Positions 1 to 12,788 of a DNA stretch of 64,000 nt are shown piece by piece. Source of the DNA: Gliomastix tumulicola (Eukaryota > Ascomycota > Sordariomycetes > Hypocreales > Bionectriaceae); NCBI GenBank assembly GCA_001599755.1, contig BCHX01000002.1, positions 3,454,330-3,518,329 of the forward strand. The letters run 5' to 3'. The position numbers were made by a program, and so were the translations under genes. Every line of letters begins with the position of its first letter. The stretch's first letter is position 1. The notes under the pieces were generated by a model. It did no database searches. It was not told where the DNA came from and saw nothing but the letters and a program-made list of their open reading frames with translations.

Positions 1-1
1 A

Positions 2-2902
2 CGGCTGAAGTCATGGATACCCGAAGATGAACTCGAGTTCAGCAGAAATCACCATGATGATATGACACTCAAGGGGAGGGAGCTCAACATGTCAATCAGA
101 CCACAGTCTACGGGCTCGAAGGATCTGGACGTGATGCGTCCAGTGCAGGCAGGAATGACAGGAGACCCGGATGACGGGGGCCTGGCAAGGCAGCACGCCG
201 GGGACGAGGAATTGGTGGTGGACTCGACCCAGCCCGGCGCCCTGGTCGAGCTGAGGCAGCACCGCACGCGGGATGCGGTGTTTGCTGTGTATCTTGGGTT
301 CATTGGCGGCAGACACCACTACTATGCCAGCAGCGGCAGATGGATCATGTCTCTGCGGTTTGGCTCCCTCTTCACGGTGTCCAACTTTGTGTCTATGGAG
401 GAACTCGCACCCGTCATCTCCGAGCTGCCAAACTGCTTGTCGCCGACCGAGTATGACTCCGCTCGCTCCAACGACCTCGGACCAACAAGGGCGACCGCGT
501 CTCATCTCATAGACAAGATGAACGACTTCATCGCGAGAGCCGACACCGTCTACCTGAGCAATACTCAAAAACTGGATGCAGCGAGAGTGGTGCTCGCTGA
601 CAAGCAACGTGTCAAGTACCTCAGTCTCTTCGAGATGGCCAACCTGCTATTCCCTGGCACGCTCAAGGAAGATGACCGGTACCCGCCCTACGCTCTCTAT
701 GCAGTTCACACGGCCTTGTACCGGGACGAAATCGTGTTCCGGCCAGTCAGCCCCATCAGCGACTGCCACCGCCGCGATCATGTCTACGAGATCTTCCCGA
801 CCTCGTTTACATCGGCGATTGACCGCGTGGCGGCCACGGTGCGGAACTACATCATGGCATCGCATCAAGAGGCATCTGGGGCAAAGGCCATGAATGGCAC
901 CCCTTTCGGAGTGTTCGTGCAGAAGGTCCGGGAGGCCGTTCTGGAGAATCGAAAAGTACGACAGTGGACGGCATTCGGCATTTCCGTTCCTTCGGAGTCG
1001 CCAGCCACGCTTCAGCGCGTGTCCTGGTCAAAGGTCGACAAGGACTTGCTGAACTTTCTCCAGTGGTGGGCGATGTACGATCTCTTCGAGCCGGGCTCCC
1101 GCTTCGCAGCTTACGGCGCCACGATGTTGCGTGCCCTGGACCTGTATGATGATGTGGTTCTCGATGAGTCTGTGGCGTGGACTTTGATGCAGGAGCTCGG
1201 CATCGTCCACCCATGGGAGATGCCTTCGAGATACAAGGTGCGCTTCCCGGGGACGGTGATTGTCGAAGCAGGCGGCCTGGCTCGCGCGACGGTGCTGAAG
1301 ATTGAGGAGTCACGACGGCAAGACGTGGCAGAGGGTCATCGCGTGGACATGGCCAGCAGTACAGTCTTCTGTATCGACGGCCCAGGAACCACCATGATAG
1401 ACGACGGTGTCTCTTTGGAGAGGACGCCCAACGATGATGAGTTCTGGGTGCATGTACACGTAGCGGATCCCGCGTCCGTCATTATGCCCAAGTCCGCTCT
1501 CAGCGATTACATGGAGCTGATACCGGAGAACATCTACCTCCCAGGCCACTTCCAGGCTATGCTATCGCCACAATCTGGCGGCGGGCCTGACGGCGAGATC
1601 CAAGACCTGGTCAACGAGTTCTCTCTACGGGACGGAAGCCCAGCTCTGACGTTCAGCACCAAGCTCAACCGAGCAGGCGATATCTTGGAGTACCATGTCA
1701 AGCCGACCCAGATAGGCAAGGTAGTATATCTCGATCCTGCGGATGTATCCAGCTTCTGCGGTGAGGTCAAAAGCCAGCCACAGACGCCCTTGGAACTCTC
1801 AGTTGGGACACCGCCCCCGCCAAAATCGAACAAGCCAGCTCGCGACATGACAACCCCCGATGCTCTAGAGCAGGCCCAGAAGGACGACATCCTCGTCCTG
1901 CATCAACTCGGCGCAGCGCGGAAGTCACAGAGGCTCGCCAAGGGCGCCTGGCCGCTCTTCTCCCCACGGCCCTCCGTCCAGGTGCAGTTCCACGACGTGC
2001 CCGAGGATGCGACGGCGACGGCGGACACGACGGTGCTGCCCCCAGATCCGTACATCACGGTCAGCAACAAGCCGCAGTCGGAATCGTCCCTGGTCAGCAA
2101 CGCCATGGTTCTTGCAGGCGAGATCGCGGCGCGCTGGCTCGCGGACCGCGGCATCCCGGCGCCCTTCCGACAGGACAGCAAGTCGGAGGAGAACTACGAG
2201 GTGGCGTACAACTATGCCACTGAGAACGTTTATCCGGGTCTCTTGAAGGGAATCGAGGCCACGAAAGCCCAGACCAACGAGCTAGCCGTCCTGACGGGCG
2301 GCTACCAGCTGGAGACCAGACCGGGGCCGTACTTCATCATGGGTCTGGACATGTACGTCAAGGTCACGTCGCCGCTGCGTCGGTTCGGCGACCTGCTCGC
2401 CCACTGGCAGATCCACGCGGCCCTCGCCCACGAGCGCGAGACGGGCAAGCCGCTCGACCTTTCCTCCGCCGAGGATGTCATCCCGTTCAGGGAGAAGGAG
2501 CTCGAGGGCACGCTCCACCTCCTCCAGATGCGCGAGAAGATGGCCCGCCGGGTGTCCGGCAGCGAGCGGACGTGGATCCTCATCGCGCTCGTGCGGGCGT
2601 GGCAGTTCGAGAAGACGGCGCCGGCGACGTTCCGGTTCACGGTGGAGTCGTCCTGGATGCCCGGCGTCACGGGACACCTGGACTGGTTCGGGGTCGGCGC
2701 GATGATGGAGAAGACGCACCTCGGGGACCATGCGCTCCTGGAGGAGATTGAGATTGGGGACGAGTTCGACGTCGAGCTCCTCCATGTCAATGTTCACTCG
2801 GGCGTTGTGGAGGTCCGGGCTGTGAAGTCTCACAAGCAACGCCCGGCCGTCGAGCTGCCAGTATTCCCCGAGGAGAGCCAGGCCAGTGCTCTTGTATCAT
2901 AG
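2..2902 (+). CDS. cyt-4: Mitochondrial RNase II-family 3'-5' exoribonuclease (CYT-4/Dss1-like), 5' partial
   Basis: The frame is open to the left edge of the window, so the N-terminus is missing; the ATG at 62 is probably internal. It runs without introns to a TAG at 2900-2902. The RNB catalytic domain is recognised by an Asp-rich segment (CIDGPGTTMIDDGVSLE, nt about 1370-1420) and the family signature TSPLRRFGDLLAHWQ (nt about 2367-2411). The segment LGAARKSQRLAKGAW near nt 1908 also fits the Dss1/CYT-4 branch. By family knowledge these enzymes are the 3'-5' RNase of the mitochondrial degradosome, partner of the Suv3 helicase, and affect mitochondrial RNA splicing and turnover. Of the four acidic positions in the RNase II active-site motif (D-x5-D-x-D-D), the second is Met here. 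Assignment to the RNB family is firm; the CYT-4/Dss1 branch is inferred from overall resemblance. Confidence 0.87.
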   Translation, partial: RLKSWIPEDELEFSRNHHDDMTLKGRELNMSIRPQSTGSKDLDVMRPVQAGMTGDPDDGGLARQHAGDEELVVDSTQPGALVELRQHRTRDAVFAVYLGFIGGRHHYYASSGRWIMSLRFGSLFTVSNFVSMEELAPVISELPNCLSPTEYDSARSNDLGPTRATASHLIDKMNDFIARADTVYLSNTQKLDAARVVLADKQRVKYLSLFEMANLLFPGTLKEDDRYPPYALYAVHTALYRDEIVFRPVSPISDCHRRDHVYEIFPTSFTSAIDRVAATVRNYIMASHQEASGAKAMNGTPFGVFVQKVREAVLENRKVRQWTAFGISVPSESPATLQRVSWSKVDKDLLNFLQWWAMYDLFEPGSRFAAYGATMLRALDLYDDVVLDESVAWTLMQELGIVHPWEMPSRYKVRFPGTVIVEAGGLARATVLKIEESRRQDVAEGHRVDMASSTVFCIDGPGTTMIDDGVSLERTPNDDEFWVHVHVADPASVIMPKSALSDYMELIPENIYLPGHFQAMLSPQSGGGPDGEIQDLVNEFSLRDGSPALTFSTKLNRAGDILEYHVKPTQIGKVVYLDPADVSSFCGEVKSQPQTPLELSVGTPPPPKSNKPARDMTTPDALEQAQKDDILVLHQLGAARKSQRLAKGAWPLFSPRPSVQVQFHDVPEDATATADTTVLPPDPYITVSNKPQSESSLVSNAMVLAGEIAARWLADRGIPAPFRQDSKSEENYEVAYNYATENVYPGLLKGIEATKAQTNELAVLTGGYQLETRPGPYFIMGLDMYVKVTSPLRRFGDLLAHWQIHAALAHERETGKPLDLSSAEDVIPFREKELEGTLHLLQMREKMARRVSGSERTWILIALVRAWQFEKTAPATFRFTVESSWMPGVTGHLDWFGVGAMMEKTHLGDHALLEEIEIGDEFDVELLHVNVHSGVVEVRAVKSHKQRPAVELPVFPEESQASALVS

Positions 2903-5069
2903 ATGACGAGATCTATAGACTGTACAGTATTGTGTATATCCAATGTATAACATGAATGATTGACGATGCCATGCACACTCCCTTGTCTATGTAAATACCT
3001 ACCCTGTACTCGATCCATCGTCTCCGAGGTTTTGACCTGTTGAGGTCTCAAGAGAACCCTTCGGATTGAATACCACCCATCCATCTGTCCGCCCGTCCAT
3101 CGGGTACATACCACAGCGCAGCCGATCTCATCCCGGGCATCTACCCTTTCGTCTTCGGTAACCGCATCAATATTGGTCCTCTCATCCAATCCGACATCCT
3201 CCGCACAGCCAAGATACCCACGTATACGTCACGACCCAAACCTCACCAAGTCAAGATCAACAACCCTCAACCTCGCAACAACCGAAGCGATCGCCCAATC
3301 CATCTGGGGTATTCTCCCGCCCGCGGATACAATGTTGCAACGAGATCGCTGCTCCTTGAAAAAACAATACTATCTAGGGATGTCCTTCAGTCGTTCCTTG
3401 TGGGGTGAAGTCACCACTACAAATTCACAGTGAGGACGGGGATGTATCTTGTACCACAACCACACCACCACACACACCCCGTACCCCACACTTTTCTCCC
3501 TCACACGCCTGGAGTAACCACCTCGCATCTCTCATTTTTTGTTGGGGAAGATCAACAACCCTGGGGGGAGGAACGAGCCTTTCGGATCTGCTCCCCCCTG
3601 AGATGTCCGTTCCCCTTCCCTATTACGTAGACGGGTGTCATAGCGGTACACATCACTCGTCATAACCTCTGTCCGCCGAGAGCGCTGGCCCCCTTTACGT
3701 CAGGCGTCATAGCCTATACGGTCCTGGCGAAACGCCCGCTGAATCAGCACACAGCGATCAATGGGATAGGTAAGTACGTACTAAGGTACCAATGCAAGAC
3801 ACATCCATTGTGGTAAAGTAGTAAATTGCAACGCCTGACACGTCCTCCATGCGCCGTGCCTGCAAAAGCCCGCCCGCCTCAGCTGCCAACCCCACACAGA
3901 GAATGGTCATGTGGCCCCTCTCTGCGCCCCCCCCCCCGGAAAGTGTCTGTCTGACTGCATTGGCTTGTACACGCTGTAAGACATGCAGCCCCGGCCCTAG
4001 CAATACATGCAGGTCTCACAGGTAGTCGCCCCCGGAAGCGGGAAAAGCAAGGCAAGGGAGAGAGAAAACCAATTCAAGGCATTCGCGTTGCGTGTGCTCG
4101 AGTCTATTTACCAAGTACCAATCGATGAGTACTAGTACTACCAAAAAGCGGGTGCCCTTATGTCCAGATGCCCTCCCAGTTTCCGTCCCTTGGTAACAAT
4201 ATTCCTCTGGGTTCCTTCCCCCCTGTACCTTGTCCTTGCCTTGGGAATTTTGGTTTTTTTGTCTTTGGTCCTTTCTCCCCCGAAAGTGTGTGTGCGTGTG
4301 TGTGTTTGTTGTTCCACCATGGATATCTTGTAACAAAAAAAGCCAGTAGCAAGAGGCAGAAAAATGAGCAAAACTCCAACCCTGGTGGCGTGCGTCCTTG
4401 TATGTTGCACAGGCGAGTCCCCCGTCCGCAAAAAGTATCCGATACTTCGGGCGCCAAACCCTTGGCAATTATGAGACATCGAAAGGAAAAAAAAAAAAAA
4501 AGCAAAGACGGAACAAAAAAAGCACCCAGTTTCATCATAAGCCGTCATTACCGGCACCGCAGCCATCCCCAAAACGGTGAGGGATGTGCTTTGCCTTGCC
4601 GGGCGAGGAGCGGAGGAGGGTAGGGAGAGAGGGAGAGAGGGTAGGGAGAGAGGGCGTCCCGTCTGTGGCCAAAGCCACCGCCAATTTAGGCAACGTCACG
4701 AGGACCGCCATCCCCCGTTGTAAAGTGTTTCTTGTCCCACAAGCGAGATCATCAGAGTCTATTCGTGTGTGTGTGTGCGTGCGTGCATGTCGCCAGGTGT
4801 CCTTCTGAGTCGTGACAATTCTCTTTCAAGCGCTCTTTTCATGTTTTGCTGTTCTCCCCCAACAATTTTTTTTCAGCTGATCAGCTGATGATGTAAGATA
4901 GGGGCCCTTCGCTGGCCCAATCGCCAAGCTAGTCCCAGATGCTCAGTAGCGGCCGAGGGGGTCGGGCCATCGACTGGCTGGTGATGCTGCGTTGGCTTGC
5001 GTCCACATTCCTTGTATGCCCGTCGTGGGTGCCTGTCGTGCCATGCACAGGGCATACGCATCATGCCCT
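2903..5069. other. Intergenic region, no recognisable gene
   Basis: This holds the 3' ends of two convergent genes, the RNase on + and Reg1 on -. I see only short shadow ORFs, a purine-rich tandem duplication (GGGTAGGGAGAGAG twice, about 4618-4655), a TG-rich stretch near 4286-4310 and several homopolymer runs. No tRNA-like B box was found. Confidence 0.6.
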
Positions 5070-6857
5070 TCACTTCCTCCAGCCAACGTTCCAGATGACG
5101 TGGGCAATGTCCCGTGCCGTGTTGACCGTGTCAATCACTCGCCCAAAGATACCCTCGCCATTGGGGCCCTGTCCCTCCTCGTACGGCATGAACATGCCCG
5201 ACGGAGTCCGACGCATCCCTGCAGGCTCGTCCGCCAGACTCGACGACGAAGTGGAACTTTGTAGCCCGTCAGCGTCGTGGTCGGGTGGCGGCGTTGCCCA
5301 GTCCGTGTCCGGGTCGTAGAAGCCGTCGACTGCGTCATCCTCCTCCTCTGCGAGAAAGAACCTTCCTGCCGAGGGGCGTAGCGTCTCCTGCGACGACGAC
5401 GGCGAGATGTGCGGGCTTCGCGAGTGCTTCATGGCCGTCTCGGGGGGGTCGGGCGTGTCCTCGCGGTACTTGAGGGTCGTCGACGGCAGCATGGCGATTG
5501 TCTTGCCTTCCGTAGAGACGGTCTTCTTCGTTCGTTTCCTGGCTACCGGAGCACGCTTCTTCGACCTTGTCCGCTTCATCACAACGCCGTCGTCAGAGTC
5601 GCTGTCGTCGAGATGTCGGTCCATATAGGCATCCTCCTCATCCTCGCCCTTAACTTCTAGTGCAATGCACTGCTCCACCTGTTCGTTGAAGTGAATGTGC
5701 TTCCTCTCGGCACTTGGTGATGTGATGCCCGATGATTCCGTCGACGCCGTGACACTCGTCTGCCCGTGGCTCATTCTTCTTGAAGAGAAAGGGTAGGTGA
5801 CGTAATCGGTGTTGGAGCGGCTGAGGCTGGGTCGCAGAATGCCCTTAGTCTCCTGTGCCTGCACAGCAGCTGTGGCCTGCTTCAGTAGAGATGCGGTCGA
5901 GAGCGACCTCTGTAGCATCACCTCCGACATGCTCCTCTTCTTCAGGATGGGCTTCTTGTCCATGTTGACGAAGGAGCTGCTCTTCGATATCGAGACGCTG
6001 GACGTTTCCGTCTTGTGAAGGTGAGCCCCAGGCTGCAGTGGCCCGTAGAGCCAGGTCACGTCGCATTCCTTGAGCCTGCAGCACAATCAGTAATCAAAAA
6101 ACTTCCTATTACTCGAGACGGGCATATGGACTCACCAGTTCAACGTCTCAGGCGAAATGGTCCTGAGGTTGTTCTTGGACTTCATCCACGTCCGCCAGGA
6201 GGCGTTCTCCAGCCGCTCGCTGTTCGGGTACTCGCCCCGGCGCGAGACGATGTACCTCCACGACGACCAGATGTCCTCCTCCCTCCACTCATGGGAAAGG
6301 TAGTCGACCTGCCGGGACGGGCGCGTCGTCACCGCCGTGTCGTCCTCGGCGTGCTCGGGGAACTCGGGCGTGTCTGGCTTCGGCGTGTCGTCGCTGCCGC
6401 TGGCGTACTCGACGGGCGACAGCGTGCACGAGTCACCCGTCTTGGGGCTCGGCGGGGGCTCCGGGTTGTCATCGGGGCACGTCGGCGGCCGGATGTACAG
6501 GCCGGGCTGCTTGTAGTGCGCGAGGCTGAAGGGGGCCCCGGGGACGGCGGAGATTTCGGGAGCCACCGTCTCGTCGTCGTCGGAGGCGAAGGAGAAATTG
6601 CTGGCGGGCGTGGAGGAGTAGGAGGTCTCGGACGCCTCAGCGTGGGCCGTCCGAGGCGAGGAGGCGGGCGAGGATGTGACCGAGTTGGCGTACGTCTCGG
6701 TTAGGGAAGATCGGTAGGTGTCTTCGATCTTTGACGGTGTTGAGGAGCGGTACGGGGTGTGAGATGCGGTAGTGTTGAACCGCGACTGTGAATGCGATCT
6801 CTGTAGGGTGCCTGTGCTGAAGTAACCACCGTCCTCTGAATTAAGGACGACAGCCAT
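5070..6857 (-). CDS. reg1: Reg1-type regulatory subunit of protein phosphatase 1 (glucose repression)
   Basis: Two exons, 6857-6136 and 6075-5070, joined across a 60-nt intron (GTGAGT...CTGCAG) that splits a Trp codon; 575 residues. The start ATG at 6857 lies after non-conserved upstream codons and begins MAVVLNSEDG. Residues about 184-252 match the DUF1752/Reg1 block (DYLSHEWREEDIWSSWRYI followed by a Trp-rich stretch). Exon 2 carries KHIHFNEQVEQCIAL at about 366-380; this corresponds to the R/KHIHF PP1 (Glc7) docking motif known from yeast Reg1. The rest is Ser-rich and acidic, with a basic patch and a WATPPP segment, and looks largely disordered. By family knowledge Reg1 targets PP1 to Snf1 kinase and so maintains glucose repression. 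The gene is preceded by an unusually long stretch (7.7 kb) without another gene, suggesting a long 5' leader or large regulatory region. Confidence 0.9.
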
Positions 6858-8310
6858 TGTGAGAAGTGGTAGGATGGGCAGTCCAGCGTGTCGAAATGTG
6901 GCGAGGGAGAGCGAAGCACCGAACGAGGCCCGAGGCACCTTCGTGGGAAGTGGTCAAACAACCATACGGCTAGCCTGGCTCCTTCCTGTGGTGCGCTTCC
7001 GTGCCGTGCCGTGCCGTCCACTCAAAAGCATGCGCAGGGAAAGGAAAACCCGGACAGGAGCGAGAGATCGTTTGGTAAGGAATACTCGGAGATTGACGAG
7101 TTGGTGTGTGTGTGTGTGCGTGTGTGTCGGAAGAAGGAAAGAGTCGTAGAGTCGTGTACGGTGCGAGTGTGTGAAAGAGGGCTCCGATCTGCGAATGACC
7201 GGTGTAATCCTTCGAGAGAGATGCGCCAGTGGCTTGCTCCAGGTGGTCAACTGGTTTTTTCGTGGGGGTTGCGGCAAGGTCGAGCAGGGCCGGGAAGGAC
7301 AAAGGATGCTTAGCCGTTTGACGAGGAGTGACTAATGTACCTTCCGGGTATCAGTGGCTTGTTGAGATTACGAGAAAGAAGAGAACAATCAATCACGCAG
7401 CAGAGGCTCGGCGCAAAGGGACAACAGAGACGAGAGAGAGAAGGGAGAGAGAAAGAAAAAGAGTAGCAGGTGGTAGGTAAGGTAGGTAGTTAGGTAGTTG
7501 GTAGTGATAGAAGAAGAGACGCGAGTCGATCCCATCAATCAACGAAAGGGAAAGAGGTTCGGAAAGGTTAAAAAAGACTGGAGAAGGGATGGGAGAGGCC
7601 GGCGACTGGCTCAGAAGCGCAGAAGCGAAGGCAGGGCAGATCAGAAGCCAAGATGAGGGTGAGGTGTGGATGATGCACGAAAAGGACGGGCAGCCTCCCA
7701 AGGACCAGTAGGGCGGTACCTGGTACAAGTGACTTGGGGAGGGGTCCGGCCCTCTGTGTTGGTGCTAGCGCTGGTGCTGGTTTCTGGCGGAGTGGAGGCC
7801 TAGTGCTCACTAAACAGAGGCTCTTCAGTGACTGAGTGGGGGAAAGGCGCAAGCCGGCCACAGGGGGGGCCCTCCTTGGATCCCCTGTAGTCTGTTGCAG
7901 CTGGTCCCCTGCCGCCATTCCTCCCTGCCCGGGGGCCTGAATTTTCCAGCGGTCCCTTGGGAGGTCCTGGACTCGCTGTGACAGCAAGCAATCGGCACCC
8001 AGCAGTGGTACCCCCAAAACGCAACCCCACTCCACCAGCCAAGCCAGCCGACCAAACGCATTTTTTTTTCTTCTCTTCCTTCTTTTCCTTGTCTGTGCAC
8101 TCGGAGTGGAGGCCCAGCAGCAGTTCTCGACTTTCTCGGCTACCGGCGAAGGCGAGGGGGGCGACTTTAAGGGACTACCTCGGTGCGCCGGACGGTAGAT
8201 ACCGGCGGACTGGCTTTTGGGGGTGGCTCTTCGTCCGACCTGTCAGGTGGTATGTGTACCAAGCAGGCAGCCAATGGCCACTGCACGACCGAGAATGTGC
8301 GAATGCCGTG

Positions 8311-8328
8311 CAGCAGCAGCAGCAGCAG
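8311..8328. repeat. (CAG)6 microsatellite
   Basis: Six perfect CAG units in non-coding DNA upstream of reg1. Confidence 0.9.
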
Positions 8329-10976
8329 CCAGGCCGCGACGGGAAGCAACTGAATCCTGTTGCAGCAAGCGAGCAAAAGCGACCGGGCCTCCGGACATGG
8401 ACACTGGGGACTCCTGTCCGGGAGGGACCCTGGTCGGCAGAGTGGGCAAGACAAAGTGCGTGCAGCACCAAGAGGGAAAGAAAAGCTTGACCCCGTAAAT
8501 CATCAAACGGGCACCTGACACCGAGGCCTTATCAAACACACACGTTCTGTGGATGGGCTTGGGGGCCCGACCCTGGCCTGGCCTGGCCTGGTTTTGGCAT
8601 GGCTGGCTGGCTACTCCGGACTCTGCTCCTCTTCCCACACGCACACAACAAAGTCCCTTCGCTAGAGGAAGCGGGCGGGAAGAGCAGCGCAGAGGGTAGT
8701 GAGCTGCGTTCTAGATGGAACTAGTACCATGCCTCTGATCCCCTCGAACGGGGAGGGGGGCTTTTCTTTTTTCCCCCCTTCTGACTAGGCGCCATTGGGC
8801 TAAGGACGGGGGAGGAAAAGAGAAAGGAGTTGCACGCGGACAACCGACCCCAGCCCCCGGAGCTTCGTGGCGAGTGAAGGGGACCACGAGGGGAGGGGAT
8901 AGAAAAAAAAAATCCAAAAAAATCAAATTCAGGGGGGGNGTTTAAAAAGAAGCCAAAAGCCCATAGCGCGGTCGATCCTGGCAAATGTGATTTGAAGCTG
9001 GGAGTTCGCGACGACCTGCTCTGCTAGCCTGCCTCAACTTGAGGAGGGCCTTGCCAGGAGACCCAGAACGGGACGAGGCAAGACAGGGCTGGGACATGAA
9101 GAATCCCGCATGGGCGACTGACATGGGATTTTCCTCACGAACGCTTCGGAGACCAACTCCACGTGGAGAGCTTCCCGTGGAGCGCTGGCTCCGTGATTTT
9201 CTTGAGGCTGTCGTGGAACCCGAAAATCCACACCCGTCGCAGGATCCATCGTGTAGTGCAGAGGCTAAGCAATGACTGACAAGGGGAGAGAGGGAGAGAG
9301 ACGAAAGCACGCAACGGGGGGAGGCAAGAAAAGTGACAAGAGGAAGAGCCGCACATACCGGTTTGGGGAGTTCGATGATGCTCCGTGTGCCGTTGCACAG
9401 AAACTGCAGCAGTGGCAAACCTAACGAGGGAAGGAGGAGGAGTAGAAGAAGATGAAAAGGGAGGAGAAAAGAGGACAGCCCGCGCGATACGAGATCAATA
9501 CTGGACTATTAGAAGGAGGATTCTGGGATTTGAGGCTCTCTGTCTTGTCTTAAAGGGGAAACGAGGAGGCAGAAAGACCCTAAGAAGCTGAACCTGGAGG
9601 GGGAGACTGGGAAAAGGCCCGAGACATGGAGATGGGAGATCTCGGACGTTGGAATTCGATGTTGGAGGCAGCCCAGGGTCCTGGGATGACTTAGTGGGGT
9701 GGACGCTTCTCTTTCTCAGTGAAGAACGAAGGAGAAAAAGAAGAAAGAGGAGCAGGACGAGAATGGGTCGAGGAGACAGAGAGAGAGGGAGAGAGAGGAG
9801 GCCGAGTTAAAAGTACGTGACCGTCGCAGACTCTCAATCTGACACCTTTGTGGATGGCCGTGAGCGGCGAGACGATAGACACAAACTATGAGAGGGATCG
9901 GGAAGGAAGACAGGAGTTTGCCTCCCGAGTCTAAATTCCAAGACTACAGACAGGCACAGAGGACATGTTTTATACGGTATGGATGGCTTATTAGGCAAAG
10001 GGGCCAGACTGTGTGTGTGTGTTCACTCTCACTCCCGTCCACTTCATGGACGAGTTGGTGTGCAAGCACGGAGGCCACCGGCGTCGAGCAGCATGGAATG
10101 CAAACAAACCAACACGCGACGGCATTCCACCAGGGCAGGGGGGAAGAGGATTGGCTTGCTTTCTTCCCAGACCTGCTGCGAGCCCAACTTCATGGAGGGC
10201 AGAGATAAGGTAGGTCGAGCAGAAACAGGTAAACAGCAAGCGATGCACAGATGTCATGCATGATGGGAGGGGTCATGGGCGGTTGGGAGGTTGGCGGCGG
10301 CTCTCCATTGGCGACTGATAAGGTGCCGGCATACCAGATCTGCACGCTCCATGGCTGATGGAGGTCGCTTGCAACATCGGTGAAGGCACGATGACAACAG
10401 GCTGCAGCAGACAGTGATAGCAGATACAGGGGCAGCCATTATCAGCAGCGCCCGCGATGAAAACAGCGAGCTCGAGACTAGGAGCGCGCCACAGGAATGC
10501 TAGTCCTTTGAGGGCAACCTTACGCTTTGGGCCTAGCGAATGGCCTCCTCGCGGTTGCATACGAGGAGGACAGCCAGAACAGTCGCTACCTGTTGGTTTG
10601 TGCGGCCTTGCTCTGTGTGGTCCGTACCTTATTAATGTACGAGTGACATTCGAACCCGCCTGATGAGTTGTCGGTGATTTAATCGTTAGCTCATATATCT
10701 GGATCCTTTGGGGCAGTCTGTGCAGCGCAGCGATGCATCGGACGTGACATCAAGCCTGCCGCTGTCGTCAACTGGACAGTCCATGGCGGCACTGCTTTCC
10801 CGGTCAAGGGGGCTTCTGCGAGTCTGTGACTATGACTGTGACGGCGGCGATGCGCCCTTAACTGCATGCAGAGACGGCGGCAGACTGTCTTCGTGCTAAC
10901 CCCCACGGGACGAGTCTATCACTTCACCGCCGAGCGCCATCACATCATCTCACTGAGACACCACTCTCCCTCCCTC

Positions 10977-10977
<1 letters not shown>

Positions 10978-11015
<38 letters not shown>
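10978..11015. repeat. (TC)19 microsatellite
   Basis: A perfect 38-nt TC dinucleotide tract, the longest microsatellite in the window. It lies in the gene-poor region upstream of reg1; on the reg1 strand it reads as GA. Confidence 0.95.
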
Positions 11016-11017
<2 letters not shown>

Positions 11018-12788
11018 ACGGGAACTCTCGTGGAGCTACCGCTAGCCGGCCAGCAACGACCAGCCTCGACGCCGTCCAAAGCCAGTCTATATTTACTGCC
11101 CCAGGCACCCAAACCGTCCCTCATTTGCCCGTCGATCGCCCGCAGCCCGGGACGTGATTGGCGAGGAGTTTCCGGAGTCGCGCCCATTTTTTTTTTTTTT
11201 TCGCAAAAAGAGAGACAATGTCGCATGCAACCTCCTGCATAACTAATTAACTATGGGCTGCAGCAACACCTGCAAGCCATATCTGCACGTCTTGTCTCTC
11301 TTTTGCCAACGGTCGCCCTAAATGCGCCCCCCTCCTCTCCTCTTTTGTGTTCCCATTCATTTTCGTCCAATCCGCGGCCAGGCTTATTCCTTGTGTCATC
11401 CCTAACCTTGATGGACTGCTGGGACTGCATTAGCCACGAATCGAAAATCAAGGAAATCGTAAAACACGAAGAGAGCAGGCAGAAAACTTGTAATGGAGGG
11501 AGAGGGTCACCCTGCACCTCGCCAGCTTTGGAAGTCTCCTACATTACTAGTCCTGCAGCCACCATTTTTTCTCCTTCTTCTCCTTCCCCCCTTCTTTGCT
11601 TTCTTCCTTCTTGTCAAATTGTTTTGCGCGCGCGCGCCCCCCCTTGGCCATGTCTCTGATCGCGATGAATTGAAAATGTATCAGACAGGAGTCCATGCTC
11701 TAGCCAATCGCCGCGTAAGTCTCCGACACGCAAAAGCCTCCAGCGCCAATTCGACTGGAGCAAGACGCCATCTGGGCTAATCGGGCCCCCGTGGGACTGT
11801 GCAAGCCATTGAAGTCTATTCCAGGACGCGTTTCCCCCCTTCTCTGGAGCTTCCTTTCGTACTCCGTACCTACTACTCCGTACACTTGCTGGGGTGGATG
11901 GATACATGGATGGATGGCTGGCGTCTTTTGCTACCTATCTGTTTGCCGCTGTCTCTGCCGCTGTTAATAATACTGCAACTCCGGAATGGAACTCCATCCC
12001 TCCATCTTTTGCCTCTGCTACTCTCCCACAGCGAGCGCCGCGCCGCCAAAATGCCCACAACACCACCAGCCAAAGCAAAACCTCCAGTTTACGAGGTGGC
12101 TTGATTGCGTAAGGGTATAGCTGGGAGCAGCTATTGCCTTAGCTAGCCCAAAAGCTCCCCTACCTGCTCCTGTCAGAAAATGCAACCGTGCACGACGAAA
12201 CTTGTCAAAAAAAAAAGAAACCCAGGCCCGTGGAATTCTCGACGCTCCCAGAGTCTAGCCGACGGTGGCGCCGGAAGGTTATCGTTTAATCGGGGGCCTG
12301 AGGTAGCCGTGAGGTAAAAAAAGGGAGTCTAGAAAACTGAGGCTGCCGACGATACAAAGTCAAATTCGCCCATGTATCTCCCGCACACAAACTCGTGTAG
12401 TGAGGTACATGCACGCAGAACAACTACTTACCATACAAAACACAAGTAGTAACACACCCAGTGGGCTTCTCGGCCTTACTTGAGGCTTATAAGTTAAGGT
12501 CCTCGTTCTTTGCCTCTTAGCCGCCGATTGTGCGGGGCCGCGTCTGGGCCTTGCTGAGTCGGGGGGCGAGGTACAGATACAACTCGACTGGACGAACAAA
12601 CAGACAGACAGACAGACAAGTTCATGGAGGAGTAGACGCCTCGTACGAGAAGACACAAAGACGGATTCGAAGTTCCCTACAGCTCTGCCCGCTCGGCGTC
12701 GCCTCGGGATCCGAGCGAGAGCTGTTGATAATCGTCTGATACACATGCACTTCATCGGAAGCGTAACCTCAAGCAGGGACTGCACATC

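Noticed and set aside
4158..4572. Overlapping minus-strand ORFs with Phe-rich stretches
   Set aside because: The Phe runs come from an A-homopolymer; three overlapping frames of similar length argue against coding.
9034..9418. Minus-strand frames with a GTATGT donor near 9362, possibly exons of a gene upstream of reg1
   Set aside because: No matching chain of exons, no recognisable protein, and overlap with low-complexity sequence; more likely leader or non-coding.
10621..10690. Possible tRNA B box on the minus strand (GGGTTCGAATG)
   Set aside because: The T stem does not pair and no acceptor stem or A box at the right distance could be found.
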